DNA from: Deltaproteobacteria bacterium
GTDB taxonomy: Bacteria; Myxococcota; Myxococcia; Myxococcales; 40CM-4-68-19
NCBI GenBank assembly: GCA_005888115.1
Contig: VBKO01000059.1
Coordinates: 1-32,021, forward strand
DNA length: 32,021 nucleotides
Reading direction: 5' to 3'
The first letter of the stretch is position 1; each line of letters begins with the position of its first letter. Position numbers and translations under genes: made by a program. The notes under the pieces are model-generated. The model saw nothing but the letters and a program-made list of their open reading frames with translations. It made no database searches and had not been told where the DNA came from. This document shows positions 1 through 7,522 of the stretch, piece after piece.

Positions 1-179
1 GCCACGGCGCGGAACCCGGCAGCCGCGAGCGCGGGCATCTGGTTGCGCCAAGTTACCCAGCACTCGGGGAAACCGTGCAGGAGCAGCACGAGCGGTCCCT
101 GCCCCATCTCGGCGCAGTGCAGCCGGACCTCGCCGATGTCGACGATGCGGTGAACCACGCCCGTCAGTCCCGATCCCAT
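1..179 (-). CDS. Alpha/beta hydrolase, N-terminal part (runs off the window)
   Basis: Reading the minus strand from the ATG at 179 gives an open frame to the window edge. It starts [20 protein letters not shown] and continues to an oxyanion-type HGFPE motif followed by [11 protein letters not shown]. That arrangement, a strand, then HGFPE, then a helix beginning with W, is the start of epoxide hydrolase/haloalkane dehalogenase-like alpha/beta hydrolases. Only about 59 codons are visible, so the nucleophile, acid and catalytic histidine lie outside and the substrate cannot be inferred. The start lies 16 bases inside the 3' end of the upstream 130-aa ORF, so it is probably the fifth gene of the oxidoreductase operon. 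Confidence 0.85.
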   Translation of the reverse strand, partial: MGSGLTGVVHRIVDIGEVRLHCAEMGQGPLVLLLHGFPECWVTWRNQMPALAAAGFRAV

Positions 180-556
180 CTCCCGTGGTTCCATCTCCGC
201 CCCCAACCCGGGTGGCCGTGGACCGCGAGGATCTCGCCGGACCATGCGTCCAGGTCGACCACCATATCGCTCTCGCGATGGCGCCACCCGGCCACGTCCA
301 GCCGCACGCGCCAGACGTTGCCCCGAGTCAACCGCGCCCCGTCGGGGCGACACGCGAGACCGCGGTCCCGGCAGTACCAGAGCGCTTCGGCCACCGCCCG
401 CCGCGGCGACAGCATGGCGGGAGGGGGTGGCGGTGGGGGGCGAGGTGGGGCGCCCCAAGCGGCGTGGAACGCGAAGACCTGCGCGAGCAGTGCAAGCACG
501 TTGTCCTCCGTCGTGGTTGTCGACGGATCGACGCGGCTCGCCCGGCCGGAATTCAA
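164..556 (-). CDS. Small protein of unknown function, PepSY-like C-terminal half
   Basis: A 130-residue ORF that I do not recognise as a named family. Residues 20-36 are mildly hydrophobic, a run of prolines (about 39-46) forms a linker, and the C-terminal half reads as helix, then VWRVRLD, then [13 protein letters not shown]. That resembles the strand-strand-'DaxtGeil' pattern of PepSY-type domains (inference). The TTG at 556 overlaps the stop of the upstream Cys-rich gene as TTGA, mirroring the ATGA overlaps earlier in the operon, so I keep it as start. An internal ATG at 415 would give only the PepSY-like half (82 aa) and is a real alternative. The 3' end overlaps the hydrolase start by 16 bases. 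Confidence 0.55.
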   Translation of the reverse strand: MNSGRASRVDPSTTTTEDNVLALLAQVFAFHAAWGAPPRPPPPPPPAMLSPRRAVAEALWYCRDRGLACRPDGARLTRGNVWRVRLDVAGWRHRESDMVVDLDAWSGEILAVHGHPGWGRRWNHGRWDRD

Positions 557-780
557 ACGCTCGGCGGCTCGCCTGCGGGGATGCAGCAGACCCGCTCCTC
601 ACCGCAGTCGCAGACGTGGACCAACCGGTCGTCCGGACCTGCCGGCGACATGGTCAGCAGGCACCAATAGATCGCGCTGGAGTCGTTGCGGATCGCCCAC
701 AGGGCGCCCGGGTCGCCGTGCACGCCGCTCGTCTTGGCGCGCAGGAACTTGCAGAGCCTCGGCGTCTCGTCCGAGCTCAT
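553..780 (-). CDS. 75-aa cysteine-rich protein of unknown function
   Basis: The frame begins [16 protein letters not shown] with ATG at 780, overlapping the FAD-subunit stop as ATGA. It ends in TGA at 553-555, where the next frame begins. The protein has six cysteines (positions 10, 40, 57, 59, 65, 66), four of them in the cluster [12 protein letters not shown], which could bind metal or form disulfides. There is no signal peptide or membrane segment. It is not one of the maturation factors I know for molybdenum hydroxylases (XdhC/PaoD, MobA-like). The overlaps at both ends argue that it is a real, coupled gene. A role in cluster insertion or electron transfer for the neighbouring enzyme is speculation from context. 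Confidence 0.65.
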   Translation of the reverse strand: MSSDETPRLCKFLRAKTSGVHGDPGALWAIRNDSSAIYWCLLTMSPAGPDDRLVHVCDCGEERVCCIPAGEPPSV

Positions 781-1745
781 GCCAGCCCTCCCGCCGCGCG
801 CAACGAGCGCAGCACCGCCGCCTGCAGCGCGGCGAGCTTGTGGCCGTTCTTGTCCAGCGGAGTCGCCCCGGAGGTGGCGAGCTGCGCGGCGGCGCGAGCC
901 GAGGACTCGTCCAGCTTCTTGCCGACCAGCGCCTTTTCCACCGCGGACGCGCGCCAGGGCACCGGGGCGGCGGCACCGAGCACGACTCGCGCCTCGCGGA
1001 CCGTGCCTCCGTCGAGGTCCAGCACCACCGCGGCGTCCGCCAACGGCCAGTCGAAGGTTTGCTTCTGCATCAGCTTCACGTATCCGCCACGGCGGCCAGC
1101 GGGGACCCGCACCTCGACGATCAGCTCGCCCGGCTGCAGCACGTTCTCCCGCGTCACGTCTTGCTCCGGCCGGACGAAGAATTGCTCGATGGGCAGCGTG
1201 CGCTCTCCGCGCGGGCCCCTCAGCTTCAGGGAGGCTCCCAGCGCGACCAGCGCCGTCGCGACGCCGCTCGGGTGCACGATGGCGCACAGGTCGTTGCCGA
1301 ACACGGCGTGTTCCTGGTTCTCGCCCAGCATCGCGAAGCACTCCGTCCCGCCCTTCTTCCGGCAGTGGAACAGCTCGCTGCGGAAGTACGGACAGCGCGG
1401 CCTTTGCGCCAGGTTGCCGCCCAGCGTGGCCAGGTTGCGGATCTGCGGCGTGCCCGCCCAGCCGGCGGCGAGCGCAAGGGTGTTCGCGCCCTTCACCATC
1501 AGCGGGTCCTCCGAAAGCCGCGCCAGCGTGACCAGCGGCCCGATGACCAGCGCGCCCTTCTCCTCGCGAAGGAAGTCCATCTCCGAAACCCGGCGCAGGT
1601 TCACCAGCGCCGCCGGCTGCGCGATCCCCTCCTTCATCAGATCGGTCACGTCCACGCCGCCAGCCTTGAAGAGCGCGCCCTGCTGCGCGCCGGCGGCGAT
1701 GGCGCCCGGAATGTCGGCCGGCTCGATCCAGGTGAAGGAGTTCAT
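777..1745 (-). CDS. FAD/4Fe-4S subunit of xanthine dehydrogenase-family aldehyde oxidoreductase
   Basis: A 322-aa protein of the CO dehydrogenase medium-subunit/PaoB family, which carries FAD and passes electrons from the 2Fe-2S clusters. The FAD-binding N-terminus shows KAGGVDV and IRNLATLGGNLAQ. The insertion that follows has four cysteines (118, 128, 136, 154) in the pattern CPYFR...C...C...C.IVHPS. That matches the extra 4Fe-4S site I know from E. coli PaoB-type subunits rather than classic XdhB. The ATG at 1745 overlaps the stop of the large subunit (ATGA), so the two are probably translated together. Without a signal of its own it would be expected to leave the cell folded, as a partner of the Tat-tagged subunit. 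Closest functional guess: periplasmic aldehyde dehydrogenase; substrate unknown. Confidence 0.88.
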   Translation of the reverse strand: MNSFTWIEPADIPGAIAAGAQQGALFKAGGVDVTDLMKEGIAQPAALVNLRRVSEMDFLREEKGALVIGPLVTLARLSEDPLMVKGANTLALAAGWAGTPQIRNLATLGGNLAQRPRCPYFRSELFHCRKKGGTECFAMLGENQEHAVFGNDLCAIVHPSGVATALVALGASLKLRGPRGERTLPIEQFFVRPEQDVTRENVLQPGELIVEVRVPAGRRGGYVKLMQKQTFDWPLADAAVVLDLDGGTVREARVVLGAAAPVPWRASAVEKALVGKKLDESSARAAAQLATSGATPLDKNGHKLAALQAAVLRSLRAAGGLA

Positions 1746-4700
1746 GCGGCACCTCCCAGCGCGGCGAGCACCACGGCCGGCGTCATCGGTGTGTGGCGCA
1801 CGCGTTTGCCCGTGGCGTGGAAGACCGCGTTCGCCACCGCCGCCGCCGTCGGCACCGTCGCAGGCTCGCCGATGCCGCTGACGTCGGTGTTCGTCCGGCC
1901 GAGGTAGCTCTCGATGATGGTCGACTCGATCCTGGGCACGTCCTTGCTGCCAGCGATGCGGTAACGCTCCAGGTCGGCGTTCACCATCCGGCCGGTGGAC
2001 TGGTCGAGTGCGCGTCGCTCGAAAAGCGCGAAGGAGATGCCCTGGATGATGCCGCCGTTGATCTGCGACTCGAGCGCCAGGCGGTTCACCGGGCGCCCGC
2101 AATCGTGCACGGCCACGACGCGAAGGACGCGCAAGAGGCCCGTCTCGGTGTCGACCTCCACTTCCGCGAACTGCGCGCCGCCGATGGTGGTCGTGTAGCG
2201 GTCCTCCTTCCAGCCGCCGTAATCCTTGGCGCGCTCGCCGGTTGCGCGGACCGAACGGCCCTTCAGCTTGCGCGCCGCCGACCGCAGCTCCTGCTCGCCG
2301 GGAACCAGCCGCAACAGCTCGTCCCGTGCGCGCTCCGCGGCCAGGCGCACCGCGGGTGTCAGCATCTGCGTGGTCATGCTGCCACCGGAGGGCGGTCCCA
2401 TGGGGAAGCTGGTGTCGCCGATGCGCACCAGCACTTCCGAAGGACGGATGCCGAGCACCTCCGCGACCACCTGCGCCGCCGCCGTCCGGATGCCGCCACC
2501 GATGTCCGCCACGCCGGAGCGGCACTCGACGCTGCCGTCGTCGTGGATGAGCACCTCGGCCACCGAGGGCGGACCGTCGAAGTTGTACCAGACGCCCTGC
2601 GCGAACCCGACGCCGCGCTTCACCGGCCCGGGCTGGGCCCCCGCTTTCACCTTGCGCGCCCCCGCCCAGCCGATCTTCTGCGCCCCGATGCGCCGCTCCT
2701 CGCGCCGCGCCGGATGCGGGTCGTTCCGGTCGCGCAGCTCGAGCGGATCCATCCCCAGCCGGTGCGCGAGCGCGTCGATGGCCTGCTCGAGCCCGAAGGC
2801 GCCCTGCGGGTGCCCTGGCGCGCGGAACGCCGCCGACGGTCCGGCATGCAGGAATACGTCGGACTCCTCGATGTGCACCACCTTGGCGGGGTAGATGTTC
2901 TTCACCGGCCCCGAGCAGCCGGCCCCCGCGGCGCAGCCCGCGCTGCCAAACGCGTCGAGGCGCAGCGCGGTGAGCTGTCCCTCCTTGGTCGCGCCGATGC
3001 GCAGCCGCTGGATGGAGCTGGGACGGTTCCCCACCGCGAGGTGCTCGCCGCGGCGATCGAGGAACAGGCGCACCGGCGCGCGCGCCTTGCGCGAGAGGTG
3101 GGCGGCGATGACGCCGTGGTTGCCGGCGCCGAACTTCGCCCCGAACCCGCCGCCGGTGAACTCGCAGACGACGCGCACCTTGCTCTTCGGCAAATCGAAG
3201 AGCGTCGCCAGCTCCTCCTGCACGCTATGGATGCCCTGGGTGCTCTCGTAGATGGTGAGCCCGTCGGGCTTCCAGTCCGCGACGGCCCCGTGAGTCTCGA
3301 TCGCGGAGTGGGTCTGCACCTCGGTCGAGAAGCGCTCGTCGACGGTCACCGCGCTCGCCGACAGCGCCTCGTCGACGTTCCCTTCCTTGGGAATGGTCTG
3401 GACGTTGGGGCCGCGCACGTTGCCCCGCTGCGGCAGCCCCTTGGGCGCTCCGCCGCCTCCCGCGGTCGAGGGCTGCTCGACCGGTCCCTCGAAGACGAGC
3501 GGCGCGTCGGGACGCTGCGCCGCCTCGATGTCGGAGGCGTGCGGCAGCACTTCGTAGTCGACCTTCACGCGGCGCGCGGCGTCTTCCGCGAGCGCGCGCG
3601 TCGAAGCGGCGACTGCCGCGACCGGCTGCCCCTCGTAGCGCACGATCGGGTACTTGCCGGGCGCCTTGGCCTTGATGCGCAGCTCGGCGGGACCGAGGAC
3701 GCGCTCCACCACGTACGTCGCCTTGACCCCCGGCATCTTCTCCGCTGCGCTCAGGTCCACGTTGCGGATGCGCGCATGCGCATGGGGCGAGCGCACCATG
3801 GCCGCGTGGAGCATGCCCGGGAGCCGCACGTCGTAGCAGTAGCGGGCGCGCCCGGTGACTTTCTCGGGACCCTCGATGCGCGGCGTGGGCCGTCCGACCA
3901 CGGACAGCCGCGTCTCGGCGTCCCAGGGTCGGGGCTCGCCCTCGGGGATCTTGCGCTCCGCCTGGCGTACCGCCGCCCCGAGGACGCCCACCGCGACCTG
4001 TCGGTCCTCCCCGCCGCCCGCGCCGCTCTTCGCCGTCGACGTCGTGTCCCCGGTCGTGGTGCCCTTGGCGGGGCTCTCGTTGGCGGAACGCGGATCGGGC
4101 TGCGGGACGGGGGCCGCTCCAGCGCCGGTACCGCCGGATCCAGCGGCCTCCGGCGCGAAAGCGACCTTCCCGGCGGCCACCGCGAGCGCCGCCTCGAACA
4201 CCTTCGGATACGTCCCGCAGCGGCACAGGTTGCCGGAAACCGCCTGGCGCACTTCCGCTTCCGACGGGTGCGCGTTGCGCTGCAAGAGCGCGTGGCAGCT
4301 CATCACCATGCCGGGCGTGCAGAAGCCGCACTGGAGGGCGTCGTGCGCGACGAACGCCGCCTGGATGGGCGCGAGCTGCTCGCCGTGCGCAAGGCCCTCA
4401 ATGGTGGTGACCGGCTGCCCGACCGCGTCGAGCGCGAAGACGCTGCAGGAGGGCACCGGCTGGTTGCCGAGCATCACGGTGCACGCGCCGCACGCTCCGC
4501 GGTCACAGCCGATCTTGGTCCCCGTGAGACCGAGATCGTCGCGCAGCGCGCTGGCCAGCGTGGTCCGCGGCTCGACCGCCACGCGGTGCCGTTCGCCGTT
4601 GACCGTCAGCTCGATCTGCACGGCGCCGGGCCCGAGCTTACTCGCCTGCCCCGCCGCAGCCGACGCTTCCATCGCATCTCCCAGCAGCGCCGCTGCCCCG

Positions 4701-4762
4701 GTGAGCACGCCCGCGCCCTTGACGAAACCGCGCCTGGTGATCTTCAGCTTGTCGCCGGACAT
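1742..4762 (-). CDS. Fused 2Fe-2S plus molybdopterin-binding subunit of Tat-exported aldehyde oxidoreductase
   Basis: A 1006-aa protein combining what are usually two subunits. A twin-arginine signal (TRRGFVKGAG, RR at 10-11) leads to a ferredoxin-type 2Fe-2S domain (Cys 86, 91, 94, 106) and an all-helical 2Fe-2S domain (CGFCTPG, then CRCG; Cys 145, 148, 180, 182). A Gly/Ala/Ser-rich linker of about 80 residues follows (around 205-290). The rest is the molybdenum-cytosine-dinucleotide-type catalytic region, with GGGFGAKFG, FRAPGHPQGAFGLEQAID and the catalytic glutamate in SGIGEPATVP (about E966). Xanthine dehydrogenase family enzymes hydroxylate aldehydes or N-heterocycles. The Tat signal and PaoB-like partner favour a periplasmic aldehyde oxidase. 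The ORF track starts at a TTG at 4777, but ATG 4762 has GGAGGT four bases upstream, so I use 4762. Confidence 0.92.
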   Translation of the reverse strand: MSGDKLKITRRGFVKGAGVLTGAAALLGDAMEASAAAGQASKLGPGAVQIELTVNGERHRVAVEPRTTLASALRDDLGLTGTKIGCDRGACGACTVMLGNQPVPSCSVFALDAVGQPVTTIEGLAHGEQLAPIQAAFVAHDALQCGFCTPGMVMSCHALLQRNAHPSEAEVRQAVSGNLCRCGTYPKVFEAALAVAAGKVAFAPEAAGSGGTGAGAAPVPQPDPRSANESPAKGTTTGDTTSTAKSGAGGGEDRQVAVGVLGAAVRQAERKIPEGEPRPWDAETRLSVVGRPTPRIEGPEKVTGRARYCYDVRLPGMLHAAMVRSPHAHARIRNVDLSAAEKMPGVKATYVVERVLGPAELRIKAKAPGKYPIVRYEGQPVAAVAASTRALAEDAARRVKVDYEVLPHASDIEAAQRPDAPLVFEGPVEQPSTAGGGGAPKGLPQRGNVRGPNVQTIPKEGNVDEALSASAVTVDERFSTEVQTHSAIETHGAVADWKPDGLTIYESTQGIHSVQEELATLFDLPKSKVRVVCEFTGGGFGAKFGAGNHGVIAAHLSRKARAPVRLFLDRRGEHLAVGNRPSSIQRLRIGATKEGQLTALRLDAFGSAGCAAGAGCSGPVKNIYPAKVVHIEESDVFLHAGPSAAFRAPGHPQGAFGLEQAIDALAHRLGMDPLELRDRNDPHPARREERRIGAQKIGWAGARKVKAGAQPGPVKRGVGFAQGVWYNFDGPPSVAEVLIHDDGSVECRSGVADIGGGIRTAAAQVVAEVLGIRPSEVLVRIGDTSFPMGPPSGGSMTTQMLTPAVRLAAERARDELLRLVPGEQELRSAARKLKGRSVRATGERAKDYGGWKEDRYTTTIGGAQFAEVEVDTETGLLRVLRVVAVHDCGRPVNRLALESQINGGIIQGISFALFERRALDQSTGRMVNADLERYRIAGSKDVPRIESTIIESYLGRTNTDVSGIGEPATVPTAAAVANAVFHATGKRVRHTPMTPAVVLAALGGAA

Positions 4763-4814
4763 CGGGACCTCCGCCAAAGAGGGCCCGCATTAGCACTTGA
4801 TCGGAGCGCGCGCC

Positions 4815-5333
4815 ATGGCCACGGGAACGGTGCTGATGCTGGTCGGACCGGAGTACGAGGACCTGGAGGTCTGGTACCCCAAGTTGCGCCTGGAAGAAGC
4901 GGGCTACGAGGTGCGGGTCGCCGGCCTGGGGGAGAAGGAGTACCGCGGCAAGCACGGGTACCCCTGCAAGCCGGACGGCACCGTACGCGACTTCCCCGCT
5001 GCCGGCCTCGCCGGGATCATCGCCCCTGGTGGCTGGGCTCCCGACAAGATCCGCCGCGACCCCGAGGTGCTGGAGCGCGTCCGCCAGGTCCACGCCGCGG
5101 GCAAGCTGGTGGGCACCATCTGCCACGGCCCGTGGGTGCTCATCTCCGCCGGCATCGTGCGCGGCCGCCGGCTAACCAGCACCGTGGGGATCCGCGACGA
5201 CGTGGTGAACGCCGGCGCCGAATGGGTGGATCAGCCGTCGGTGATCGACGGCAACCTGGTCTCCTCGCGGGTCCCGAACGACCTCCCGGCCTTCGGCGTC
5301 GCGCTGCTCGAGGTGTTGAAACGCCAGCGCTAA
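4815..5333 (+). CDS. DJ-1/PfpI family protein (class I glutamine amidotransferase-like)
   Basis: A 172-aa single-domain protein of the DJ-1/PfpI superfamily, near the PfpI/YhbO subgroup described as proteases, chaperones or glyoxal-damage deglycases. The nucleophile elbow TICHGPW carries the conserved Cys103-His104, an acidic GPEYEDLE lies near the N-terminus, and IIAPGGWAPD fits the family. ATG 4815 is preceded by GGAG eight bases upstream; the track's TTG at 4797 is less likely. It is divergent from the oxidoreductase operon with about 50 bp between starts, so the two may share a control region. A link between aldehyde oxidation and an aldehyde-damage protein is attractive but only inferred from position. 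Confidence 0.88.
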   Translation: MATGTVLMLVGPEYEDLEVWYPKLRLEEAGYEVRVAGLGEKEYRGKHGYPCKPDGTVRDFPAAGLAGIIAPGGWAPDKIRRDPEVLERVRQVHAAGKLVGTICHGPWVLISAGIVRGRRLTSTVGIRDDVVNAGAEWVDQPSVIDGNLVSSRVPNDLPAFGVALLEVLKRQR

Positions 5334-5342
5334 GCGGGACGG

Positions 5343-6491
5343 CTACGAGGCGCGCGGCCCCTCGCGGAGGCGTCGCCAGAACGCCAGTGTCTCCTCGGCG
5401 GCGCGCGACGGCGTGAATTCCCCAGCGCGCTGCCGAGCCGCCTCGCCCATCTTCCGCGCGGCAGGCAGATCGCCGAGCAGCTCGGCCAGTGCCGTGGCGA
5501 TGCGCGCGGGATCGGCGGCATCCACCACGCGGCCGTGCTCGCCGTCCCGCACCAGCTCGGCGGGCGCGCCCTCGTTTCCCGCCACGACCGGCACGCCGCA
5601 CGCCATCGCTTCCAGCACCCCGCGGCAAGCGCCGTCGTTGCCTTCCCGCAGCCACACGGCCACGTCGAGAGCGCGATACGTCTCGACGAGCCCCGGACCG
5701 CGCAGGTACCCGCCGAAGTGGATGCGCCCCGGCGCGAGCCGGCCGGCCAGCTCGCGCAGCGCGGGCTCGTCCTCGCCGCGGCCTACGAGCACGAGGTGCG
5801 CCTCCGGCACCTGCCGCAGCGCCGCTGCGAACGCCTCCAGCAGGATGCGCTGGCCGCGGTCCGGCTTCATCCGCGCCACGATGCCCGCGAGCGGCGCCTC
5901 CTCCGGCACCCCCCAGCGGGCGCGCAGCTCCGGCGCGCGACCCGGCGTGAACCACTGCGCGTCCACGCCCGCCGCGACCACCGCCATACGCGCCGGGTCC
6001 AGGCCCTGCGCGAGCAGCCGGTCGCGGTACGCCATCGAGTGCACGAGCACGCCGTCGCTGCGCCGGAGCGCCCACCTGCGCAGCCCGAGGACGCCTGGCG
6101 TGACGTCCACGCTCCGCTGAGCAGCGCGAATCACCCGTAGATCCTCGCGCCGCGTCCGCGATGCGGCCCACAGGCAGAGATGGTGGTCGTGCGCGAACGT
6201 GGCGTGGAGCACGTCGAATCGCCCCGACCGCGCCCACTCCGCGAGCAGCCGTGCATCGTGCAACGCATCGCCGGGACGGACCTTGCGCGACAGGCGCAGA
6301 TCCCGCTCCCAGGGCACGCCGGCGTGGGCGAGATGCTCGCCGAGGTTTTCGCCGGGCCGCACGGTATCTCCGGCGAAGCGCGCGTCGATGTCTCGCGCCC
6401 GAGCCTCGCGCCCGAGCGAGATCAGCCCCTCGGCGGGCCCGGTACGGGACGAGCTCGAGACGAGGAGCAGCGCCGCCCGGGGCCAGCTCAT
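5343..6491 (-). CDS. Glycosyltransferase family 4 (GT-B fold), LPS-core operon
   Basis: A 382-aa retaining glycosyltransferase. The C-terminal Rossmann half shows the nucleotide-sugar signature EGNDGACRGVLEAMACGVPVV followed by EGAPAELV, and the middle has GIVARMKPDRGQ. The N-terminal acceptor half contains DVLHATFAHDHHLC. ATG 6491 overlaps the stop of the upstream GT9 gene as ATGA, making this the third gene of an operon with a Kdo hydroxylase and a heptosyltransferase. It probably adds a sugar to the LPS inner or outer core at the cytoplasmic face. Donor and acceptor cannot be told from sequence. The 3' end lies 9 bp from the convergent DJ-1 gene, with no obvious terminator between. Confidence 0.88.
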   Translation of the reverse strand: MSWPRAALLLVSSSSRTGPAEGLISLGREARARDIDARFAGDTVRPGENLGEHLAHAGVPWERDLRLSRKVRPGDALHDARLLAEWARSGRFDVLHATFAHDHHLCLWAASRTRREDLRVIRAAQRSVDVTPGVLGLRRWALRRSDGVLVHSMAYRDRLLAQGLDPARMAVVAAGVDAQWFTPGRAPELRARWGVPEEAPLAGIVARMKPDRGQRILLEAFAAALRQVPEAHLVLVGRGEDEPALRELAGRLAPGRIHFGGYLRGPGLVETYRALDVAVWLREGNDGACRGVLEAMACGVPVVAGNEGAPAELVRDGEHGRVVDAADPARIATALAELLGDLPAARKMGEAARQRAGEFTPSRAAEETLAFWRRLREGPRAS

Positions 6492-7522
6492 GCCGAGAGG
6501 GGTAACCGCCGCCCGGCGCGCAGGAGAGGCGCGAGCGCCTCCCAGGCGCGCTCTTCGCTCAGGTCCAGCATGCAACGGAAGTGCCCCCGCGGACACCTCG
6601 ATCGTCCGAAGAACGAGCACGGCGCGCACTCGACGCCGGCGAAGAGCATCGCGTGCCCGGCGAAGTCGAACATCGCCGGGTCGGTCGAGCCGAAGATCGC
6701 CAGCGTGGGAACTCCCAGTGCCCGGGCCATGTGCATGGGACCGCTGTCGTTGGCCACGAAGGCCGTGCAGCGCGAGATGAACCCGCCCAGCCCCGGCAGG
6801 TCGAGCTTGCCGGTCAGATCCGCCGCTCCGGGCGCCTCGCGCGCGACGAGCTGCCCGAGCGGCGCTTCCGATTCGCTGCCCTGCACCGCGACCTGCAGGC
6901 CGGCCGCGAGCGCCCGGCGCGCGAGCGCGGCGAAGCGCTCCGCCGGCCAGCGCTTCGTCTCCCAGTTCGCTCCCGGCGAAATGCCGACGAGCGGCAGTCC
7001 CGGATCGATCCGGTGCGCGCGCAGCACGCCGTCGGCGAGCTCGCGGTCGTCCGGTCCGAGGAAGTAGCGCAGCGTGCCGCGCGGCAGCGGCCTCCCGACG
7101 AGCTCCTCGACGGCGGCGTGATAGCGATCGGTGAACCGCATGGACGCGCGGTAGGGACGGAGCGCGAGCTTCACCGGCAAGGTGTCGCGGAAATCGCGCT
7201 TGCGCCACACCACCGACCGCACTCCGGGCATCTGCCAGCGCAGCAGCTTGCTGCGGATCTTGTTGTGCAGGTCGAGCACCGCCCCGGGGCGCTTCTGCCG
7301 CAGCCTTCGCGCGAAGGAGACGGGCCCCTCGCCGCGCCGCAGCTCGAGCACCTCGTCGACGTTGGGGTTGTGCCGCAGGAGGTGCGCGAGCCGCTCCTTC
7401 ACCGCCACGACGATGCGCGTCCCAGGCCAGGCGAGCCGCAACGCTTCCAGCGCGGGCGCCGTCAGCACAACGTCCCCGACCGCGCTGAAGCGCAAAACCA
7501 GCACGCTGTCGGGGACGTTCAT
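6488..7522 (-). CDS. Glycosyltransferase family 9, LPS heptosyltransferase-like
   Basis: A 344-aa member of the heptosyltransferase family (WaaC/WaaF/RfaQ type), which moves heptose from ADP-heptose to the Kdo or heptose of the LPS core. Family marks are LRFSAVGDVVLTAPALEALR at the N-terminus, GISPGANWETKRWPAERFA at the start of the second half, and VANDSGPMHMARALGVPTLA in the donor site. A cysteine group near the C-terminus (CAPCSFFGRSRC....C) occurs in some members. The ATG at 7522 overlaps the stop of the Kdo hydroxylase gene (ATGA) and the stop overlaps the GT4 start in the same way, so the three genes are probably translationally coupled. Which core position it serves is unknown. Confidence 0.9.
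   Translation of the reverse strand: MNVPDSVLVLRFSAVGDVVLTAPALEALRLAWPGTRIVVAVKERLAHLLRHNPNVDEVLELRRGEGPVSFARRLRQKRPGAVLDLHNKIRSKLLRWQMPGVRSVVWRKRDFRDTLPVKLALRPYRASMRFTDRYHAAVEELVGRPLPRGTLRYFLGPDDRELADGVLRAHRIDPGLPLVGISPGANWETKRWPAERFAALARRALAAGLQVAVQGSESEAPLGQLVAREAPGAADLTGKLDLPGLGGFISRCTAFVANDSGPMHMARALGVPTLAIFGSTDPAMFDFAGHAMLFAGVECAPCSFFGRSRCPRGHFRCMLDLSEERAWEALAPLLRAGRRLPLSA

Noticed and set aside
1793-5416. 1207-aa plus-strand ORF, plus the long plus-strand ORFs at 75-1907 and 244-1881
   Set aside because: They are antisense to the oxidoreductase genes, which show full family motifs. The predicted proteins are Arg/His/Ala-rich with no recognisable domain; long shadow frames are expected at this GC content.
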